From: an uncultured Pelagibacteraceae bacterium
Lineage (GTDB): Bacteria > Pseudomonadota > Alphaproteobacteria > Pelagibacterales > Pelagibacteraceae
Assembly: GCA_902631265.1 (NCBI GenBank)
Contig: CACOXX010000002.1
Location: 18,963 to 82,962 of the forward strand
Direction: 5' to 3'
DNA length: 64,000 nucleotides
A program made the translations under genes and the position numbers. Below the pieces are notes generated by a model. The model ran no database searches. It was not told the origin of the DNA and saw only the letters and a list, made by a program, of their open reading frames with translations. Shown in pieces: positions 59,940-64,000 of this stretch (the stretch's first letter is position 1; the number at the start of each line of letters is the position of its first letter).

Positions 59940-60690
59940 AGTCTTTTGTTAAAATTTTGTAACTTTCATCGCCTTCTTTTTTTGCAAAATCAATCCAATT
60001 TTCAAATATCAATACATCTTTTAAATTAAGACCATTAATTAATTTTCTTTCACCATATTTGTAAATTTTTTTGTTGTTTGCATCAAACTCACTCTCTATT
60101 TTTTTCCACTCTTTTTTGTATTCCATAACGTTTTTTTCTAAATTTTTAAATTCAGGATATTTTTCAGCAAATTCTCTACATCCTCTTTTTACATGAGATT
60201 TAATATCCTCATCAATTCTGGTTTTTAAGTATTTTCCAACTTTGTCATTAATTTTGTTAGCTTCTTCTAATGTTGTGCAATAAATTATTCCTTTATAGTT
60301 TTTTTCATCATTTCTTAAATCAATAAAACATTTCCTTAAGTTTTCGTTCTCAAAATACATGACATCAAACAAGAAATGTAGTTTTATTAAGTCTATAACA
60401 TTTTTTGGGTCTATTTGGACTTTGTAACAACTAAAACAATATTCTGGCATCACATCGTAGTTTCCAAAAATATCAAAAGCACGTTCACAGTTTAGGTATT
60501 TCTTGCCACCTCTTGGTATCTGGTTTGTTGTTAAAAATATCTTATTTTTAAAATATTTCTTAATGATTTTTTTGGATTGTGCAAAAATTTCAACTATTGA
60601 CTCATCCTTAATTTTTTCACCTTCTTTATGGTTTAAACTCAGAGAAGAGATTTCTTTATCCGCTATTTTGTAGTCTTGATCATTAATCAT
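59932..60690 (-). CDS. hypothetical protein, first gene of the mtnP-mtnA cluster
   Basis: 252-aa ORF overlapping mtnP by 8 nt; contains CFSCYK; no family recognised. Confidence 0.7.
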   Translation of the reverse strand: MINDQDYKIADKEISSLSLNHKEGEKIKDESIVEIFAQSKKIIKKYFKNKIFLTTNQIPRGGKKYLNCERAFDIFGNYDVMPEYCFSCYKVQIDPKNVIDLIKLHFLFDVMYFENENLRKCFIDLRNDEKNYKGIIYCTTLEEANKINDKVGKYLKTRIDEDIKSHVKRGCREFAEKYPEFKNLEKNVMEYKKEWKKIESEFDANNKKIYKYGERKLINGLNLKDVLIFENWIDFAKKEGDESYKILTKDYD

Positions 60691-60772
60691 TTTTGAGTTT
60701 TTAATAAAATTGTAAATTTATTGTTTGCCATATTTAAAAGATAGTTTATTTAATTAAATAACGCAAATTTAA

Positions 60773-61300
60773 ATGGATTTAAAAAAATTTATAAGATCAA
60801 TCCCAGATTATCCAAAGAAGGGTATTTTATTTAGGGACATAACAACTTTAATAAAAGATGAAAAAGCTTTTGAAGAGACAATAAATCAAATAGTTGAAAG
60901 ATCAAAAAAATTTAAATTTAATAAAATTGCAGCTATCGAATCTAGAGGTTTTGTTTTTGCATCTGCAGTCTCGTATATTCTTAAGAAACCTTTTATAATG
61001 TTAAGAAAAAAAAATAAATTACCTGCTGAAACTCACTCAATAGATTTTGAATTAGAGTATGGAACTGCAACTATTGAGGTACATAAGGACTCAGTAAATG
61101 AAAATGACACTGTTTTAATAATTGATGATTTAATTGCTACAGGTGGAACAGCTGAGGCAGCTTCGAGACTTATTGAAATCTCAAATGGAAAAGTTGGAGC
61201 ATTTATTTTTGTTATAAACTTATTTGACCTAGGTGGATCTAATAAATTAATTGAAAAAGGTTTTAAAGTTGAAAACTTAATCGATTTTCCAGGCCATTAA
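60773..61300 (+). CDS. apt: adenine phosphoribosyltransferase
   Basis: SIPDYPKKGILFRDITTLI, AAIESRGFVFASAVSY, VLIIDDLIATGGTAEAA. Confidence 0.95.
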   Translation: MDLKKFIRSIPDYPKKGILFRDITTLIKDEKAFEETINQIVERSKKFKFNKIAAIESRGFVFASAVSYILKKPFIMLRKKNKLPAETHSIDFELEYGTATIEVHKDSVNENDTVLIIDDLIATGGTAEAASRLIEISNGKVGAFIFVINLFDLGGSNKLIEKGFKVENLIDFPGH

Positions 61301-62163
61301 TTTATTTCTGGTCTGTACCATGATTGTTTACCAAATAAAGCATTGATGGTGCCTGACATTCTCATTTTATAAATATTTTTTTTTTTATTAAAAGCGAATA
61401 AGCAGATAGAATATTTAATTAAGTTTCCTAATAAACTGATAAATCCCAATAATAGAGAGACGAAAATGCCTCGATGTTTTTTATTAAAATAAAGTTTTGA
61501 CCACATCCAATGCCAGTTTCTTGAAAGCTCTATCACATCATTATATTTGTCATCAACAGCTTTAGCTCCTAAATGATGAACTTTAGAATTCGTAACAATA
61601 TACAGTTTTCCACCATTTTTTTTTGCTCTTAAACACAAGTCAACATTCTCTAAGTACATAAAAAATTTTTCGTCAAAAAAAATATTATCATCAAAAAAAT
61701 CTTTATTAATAATCATTGAATAACCATCAATCTCTTCAACATTTTTAATTATTTTGCCATCATCTTTTATTTTCTCGCCAAAATTACCTCTATAATTTGG
61801 ATAAAGCGGGTTATCTGATAAAGGCGATAAGATTGCAAAATTTTCTAATTCGGAAATTGAGTTATTCATATTTAACAAAGTGTCATTTTTTAAAACTACA
61901 TCTGGATTTAGCACATATACATACTGTGTATTAGACTTAATAATACCAAGATTATTTCCAGCTCCCATCCCAATATTCTTAGACAAAACCACCTCGGTTT
62001 TATCATAATTCTGCTCTAATTCTTTTTTTAATTCTTTATCTGATGAATTTTCAATTATTAATTTATGAAAATCTTTTGGTAAAGAGTTCAAACAATCGTG
62101 GATAACTTTTCTACTATTAAAAGTAACTATTACAAAGGTTAGATTATTGGTTGTAAATTCCAT
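61297..62163 (-). CDS. glycosyltransferase family 2
   Basis: TFVIVTFNSRKVIHDCLNSLP, IGMGAGNNLGI, YVYVLNPDVVL; start reset from 62280 to the ATG at 62163. Confidence 0.87.
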   Translation of the reverse strand: MEFTTNNLTFVIVTFNSRKVIHDCLNSLPKDFHKLIIENSSDKELKKELEQNYDKTEVVLSKNIGMGAGNNLGIIKSNTQYVYVLNPDVVLKNDTLLNMNNSISELENFAILSPLSDNPLYPNYRGNFGEKIKDDGKIIKNVEEIDGYSMIINKDFFDDNIFFDEKFFMYLENVDLCLRAKKNGGKLYIVTNSKVHHLGAKAVDDKYNDVIELSRNWHWMWSKLYFNKKHRGIFVSLLLGFISLLGNLIKYSICLFAFNKKKNIYKMRMSGTINALFGKQSWYRPEIN

Positions 62164-62212
62164 GTGAGTATTAAGTATACTTAAAATAACTATTGTTGTA
62201 AAAAAAAAAGTA

Positions 62213-63235
62213 ATGAAAAAAATTATTGTAACTGGCGGTTTGGGATTTATTGGGAGTAATCTAATAAAACTATTAATCAAGAAAAACTATTTTGTGATAA
62301 ATATTGATAAAGTTAATTATGCTTCAAACTTTTACAATACGAGGAATTTTTCTAAAAATAAAAATTATAAATTTGTAAGATTAGATATAAATAATATACC
62401 TAAATTTAAAAAAATTTTAAACTTTCATAAACCTATTGCAATATTCAATCTAGCAGCCGAAACACACGTTGATAGATCAATAGATGCTCCCGCTGAATTC
62501 ATAAAAAGCAATATAGTCGGTGTATTTAATTTGTTAGAGATGTTTCGAGAATTTGCAAAAAAAAATAAGAGAACTAAACTTATCCATATTTCTACTGACG
62601 AAGTTTATGGAGATGTTTTAAAAGGTAGAAGCAACGAGACTGACCCTTACAAACCTAGCTCCCCTTATGCAGCATCAAAAGCATCATCAGATCATTTGGT
62701 ATATTCTTACGTCAGAACTTTTAAAATAAATGCGGTAATAACAAATTGCTCTAATAATTATGGCCCTCATCAACATCCTGAAAAACTTATTCCAAAATTA
62801 ATCTATAATATAATTAATAATAAGCCCTTGCCTTTATACGGAAAAGGAAGAAATTCTAGAGAATGGATATTCGTAGATGACCACTGTGAGGCTTTATTTA
62901 AAGTATTTCAAAACGGAAGAAGAGGAGAATTTTATAATATTGGATCTAATATAAATAGTAGTAATTTTGATATTGCAAAACTTTTAATTAATATTTCTAA
63001 GAAAAAAATAAAATTAGGCAAAAACGTAAAGATAAAATTTGTTAAGGATAGACCTGGTCATGATTTTAGGTACGCTTTGGACAGTAAAAAAGTTTTAAAA
63101 AGACTTAAATGGAAATCTAAGGTAAATTTAAAAAAAGGTTTAGAAAATACTTTTAACTGGTATTTCAAAAATATGAAATACTATACAACTTTAAAAAAAA
63201 GGGATATCACAAAGAGACTTGGAGTATTAAAATGA
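62213..63235 (+). CDS. rfbB: dTDP-glucose 4,6-dehydratase
   Basis: IIVTGGLGFIGSNLIKLL, NLAAETHVDRSIDAP, STDEVYGD, SPYAASKASSDHLVYSY. Confidence 0.93.
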   Translation: MKKIIVTGGLGFIGSNLIKLLIKKNYFVINIDKVNYASNFYNTRNFSKNKNYKFVRLDINNIPKFKKILNFHKPIAIFNLAAETHVDRSIDAPAEFIKSNIVGVFNLLEMFREFAKKNKRTKLIHISTDEVYGDVLKGRSNETDPYKPSSPYAASKASSDHLVYSYVRTFKINAVITNCSNNYGPHQHPEKLIPKLIYNIINNKPLPLYGKGRNSREWIFVDDHCEALFKVFQNGRRGEFYNIGSNINSSNFDIAKLLINISKKKIKLGKNVKIKFVKDRPGHDFRYALDSKKVLKRLKWKSKVNLKKGLENTFNWYFKNMKYYTTLKKRDITKRLGVLK

Positions 63236-64000
63236 TAAATAAAGCAATTATTTTAGCTGGTGGTATGGGTACTCGAATGAGTCCTTTAACGAAAGCAGTC
63301 AATAAACAACTGCTTCCAATATATGATAAGCCGCTTATTTTTTATCCTCTTTCAATTTTGATGTTAGCAAAAATTAAAGATATTTTGATCATAGTAAATA
63401 AAGGTCAATTAAATCAGTACAAAAAAATTCTGCCAGACGGAAAACGTTTAGGAATTAATATAGTCTACAAAGAACAAAAATATCCAAAAGGTCTTCCTGA
63501 TGCATTCCTTTTAGGAGAAAAATTTATAAACAATAAAAATGTTGCATTAATTCTTGGAGATAATTTTTTTTACGGACAAAATTTAACATCAAAACTGATA
63601 AGTTGCACAAAGCTTAAAAGTGGTGCAAAAGTGATCTTGCACAAAGTTTTAAAACCGGAACTGTTTGGAGTTGCAAAAACCTCTAAATCTGGAAAAATTA
63701 CATTAATAAAAGAGAAGCCAAAAAAATTTTTTTCTGATCTCGCAATTACTGGTTTGTATTTTTTCGATAAAAAGGTTGTTGAATATGCAAAAAAACTTAA
63801 ACCTTCATCTAGAAACGAATTAGAAATCACTGATTTATTAAAATTCTATTTAAAGAAAAAAAAATTAACATCAGATATTCTGGGTCGGGGTGGTGCCTGG
63901 CTAGATACTGGCTCTATAGAAGATTTTTACAAAACAAGCGCTTTTGTTTCAGCAATAGAAAATAGGCAAGGCTTTAAGATTGCTTGTCTTGAAGAAATTT
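63232..64000 (+). CDS. rfbA: glucose-1-phosphate thymidylyltransferase (partial, runs off right edge)
   Basis: ATG at 63232; AIILAGGMGTRMSPLTKAVNKQLLPIYDKPLIFYPLSILMLA. Confidence 0.92.
   Translation, partial: MINKAIILAGGMGTRMSPLTKAVNKQLLPIYDKPLIFYPLSILMLAKIKDILIIVNKGQLNQYKKILPDGKRLGINIVYKEQKYPKGLPDAFLLGEKFINNKNVALILGDNFFYGQNLTSKLISCTKLKSGAKVILHKVLKPELFGVAKTSKSGKITLIKEKPKKFFSDLAITGLYFFDKKVVEYAKKLKPSSRNELEITDLLKFYLKKKKLTSDILGRGGAWLDTGSIEDFYKTSAFVSAIENRQGFKIACLEEI

Noticed and set aside
62164-62280. N-terminal extension of the GT2 ORF
   Set aside because: Antisense of the rfbB start; the GT2 fold starts at the Met at 62163.
63570-63830. 86-aa minus-strand ORF
   Set aside because: Antisense to rfbA, which has strong family motifs.

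Overview
This 64 kb window is AT-rich, very compact and gene-dense. Gene content and synteny look like a streamlined marine alphaproteobacterium of the SAR11/Pelagibacterales type (taxonomy is an inference). I see no rRNA, CRISPR array, integrase/transposase or prophage.

Main blocks, left to right:
- rplL(partial)-rplJ-rplA-rplK-nusG-secE, then tRNA-Trp, tuf, tRNA-Gly, tRNA-Tyr.
- rlmB, tRNA-Thr, nadK, a glycosyltransferase, tRNA-Leu, a membrane protein with a spermidine-synthase-like domain, azlCD, cinA-like, sfsA, map.
- purB-purC-purS-purQ-purL, bolA-grxD, rpsD.
- cimA, cysS, nadE, class II DAHP synthase, glmS, and a GlmU-like acetyltransferase with no uridylyltransferase domain.
- gph, prpD-prpB-prpC, nrdAB with tandem NrdR-like boxes, phosphomannomutase.
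- Two tandem TauE/SafE genes, dus, a TRAP transporter (dctPQM), a CaiB-type CoA transferase, cmk, rpoZ.
- A 273-bp convergent intergenic region holding a mini-ORF and three hairpins (candidate structured RNA).
- Glycosyltransferases with a DUF6165 gene.
- A long minus-strand cluster: unknown gene, mtnP, lipoprotein, mtnA, small membrane protein, FucA-like aldolase, fused speD-speE, amino-acid ABC transporter, with apt divergent. This looks like a methylthioadenosine (MTA) 'DHAP shunt' locus.
- The start of a dTDP-sugar/surface polysaccharide cluster (rfbB, rfbA partial).

Strongest leads: the 49.52-49.79 kb RNA/mini-ORF locus, the MTA/DHAP-shunt locus, paired hairpins between binding-protein and permease genes in two unrelated transporters, tandem NrdR boxes, and the split GlmU.
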